From Phenylobacterium sp. (lineage in GTDB: Bacteria > Pseudomonadota > Alphaproteobacteria > Caulobacterales > Caulobacteraceae): DNA of 5,422 bases. The notes beneath the pieces were generated by a model that ran no database searches, had not been told where the DNA came from, and saw nothing but the letters and a program-made list of their open reading frames with translations. A program made the translations under genes and the position numbers. Of the stretch, positions 5,173 through 5,422 are shown piece after piece. The stretch lies in assembly GCA_028291285.1 (NCBI GenBank), contig JAQGIJ010000287.1, positions 1 to 5,422 of the forward strand, given 5' to 3'. The first letter of the stretch is position 1; each line of letters begins with the position of its first letter.

Positions 5173-5422
5173 ATGCCTGAGGCTCATGTCGAATTCGGTG
5201 TAATTGGGTTCGTTGGTGAGCTTACCATCAGGACGATTACCGACGCACACCAGCGATTGTCGGCCGCCCTGGCCCACGCAAGCCCTGTCAAGGCGGAGGT
5301 CGCCGCCGACGCCGCCGTCGATCTCAGCTTCATCCAGCTTCTCGAGTCCGCGCGCCGCACGGCCGCCGAGACGGGGGTCGCCTTTGGCCTGGCGGCGCCG
5401 GCGGCGGGTCAGCTGCGCGAAG
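5173..5422 (+). CDS. STAS-domain protein, 5' part (chemotaxis-cluster type)
   Basis: The first 83 codons of a small STAS (sulphate transporter and anti-sigma factor antagonist) domain protein; the gene runs off the right edge. The first strands read VEFGVIGFVGELTIRTITDA, followed by a helix (HQRLSAALAHA). The core is AAVDLSFIQLLESARRTAAE at about 47-66, and FGLAAPAAGQLRE ends the visible part. In SpoIIAA-like proteins the loop after the central strand carries a phosphorylated Ser; Ser52 in VDLS is the likely counterpart. The D-L-S-x-x-Q-L-L-x-S-A form is typical of single-domain STAS proteins next to cheA/cheY genes, so chemotaxis genes may follow, but none is visible. Full length should be about 100 residues. 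The start has GGAG (5163-5166) 6 bases upstream. The first 25 or so codons use more A/T-ending codons (GTA, ATT, CTT) than the rest, which may keep the initiation region unstructured. Confidence 0.87.
   Translation, partial: MPEAHVEFGVIGFVGELTIRTITDAHQRLSAALAHASPVKAEVAADAAVDLSFIQLLESARRTAAETGVAFGLAAPAAGQLRE

Overview
The window is very GC-rich chromosomal DNA, with strong G/C preference at third codon positions and long spurious open frames on the opposite strands. The style (GTG starts with GGAGGAG-type ribosome sites, a DUF5996 gene, and a STAS gene of the kind found beside chemotaxis genes) suggests an alphaproteobacterium. Caulobacterales such as Caulobacter or Phenylobacterium is my guess; nothing here proves it. 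I see no tRNA, rRNA, CRISPR array, transposase or attachment site.

Layout. Positions 1-1164 (minus) hold most of an O-antigen ligase-family membrane protein. Its C-terminus lies beyond the window and its frame is broken once near 797-807. A short divergent intergenic region (1165-1367) without confident promoter boxes leads to a secreted protein at 1368-1910 (plus), with a signal peptide and a pattern resembling VasI/TagO. It converges on a 61-residue membrane protein at 1974-2159 (minus). Upstream of that on the minus strand lie a GNAT acetyltransferase (2310-2852) and an HtrA-like trypsin-fold/PDZ protein (2932-3909). From 4064 the plus strand carries a DUF5996 protein, divergent from the HtrA-like gene, followed by a hairpin terminator region. 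An A/T-rich regulatory island with a repeated TTRAACGTT element then precedes the first 83 codons of a STAS-domain protein running off the right edge.

The genes do not form one obvious pathway: the window reads as single genes and short transcription units. The best lead is the HtrA-like protein. Where HtrA has catalytic His and Asp it has Tyr71 and Gly101, and Ser174 remains but in a changed oxyanion-hole context. It also lacks a signal peptide. It therefore looks like a cytoplasmic pseudoprotease with an intact PDZ domain. Other leads are the frame break and missing His in the ligase-like gene, the small membrane protein whose Shine-Dalgarno lies in an inverted repeat, and the repeats before the STAS gene. 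I found no convincing multi-gene novel system.
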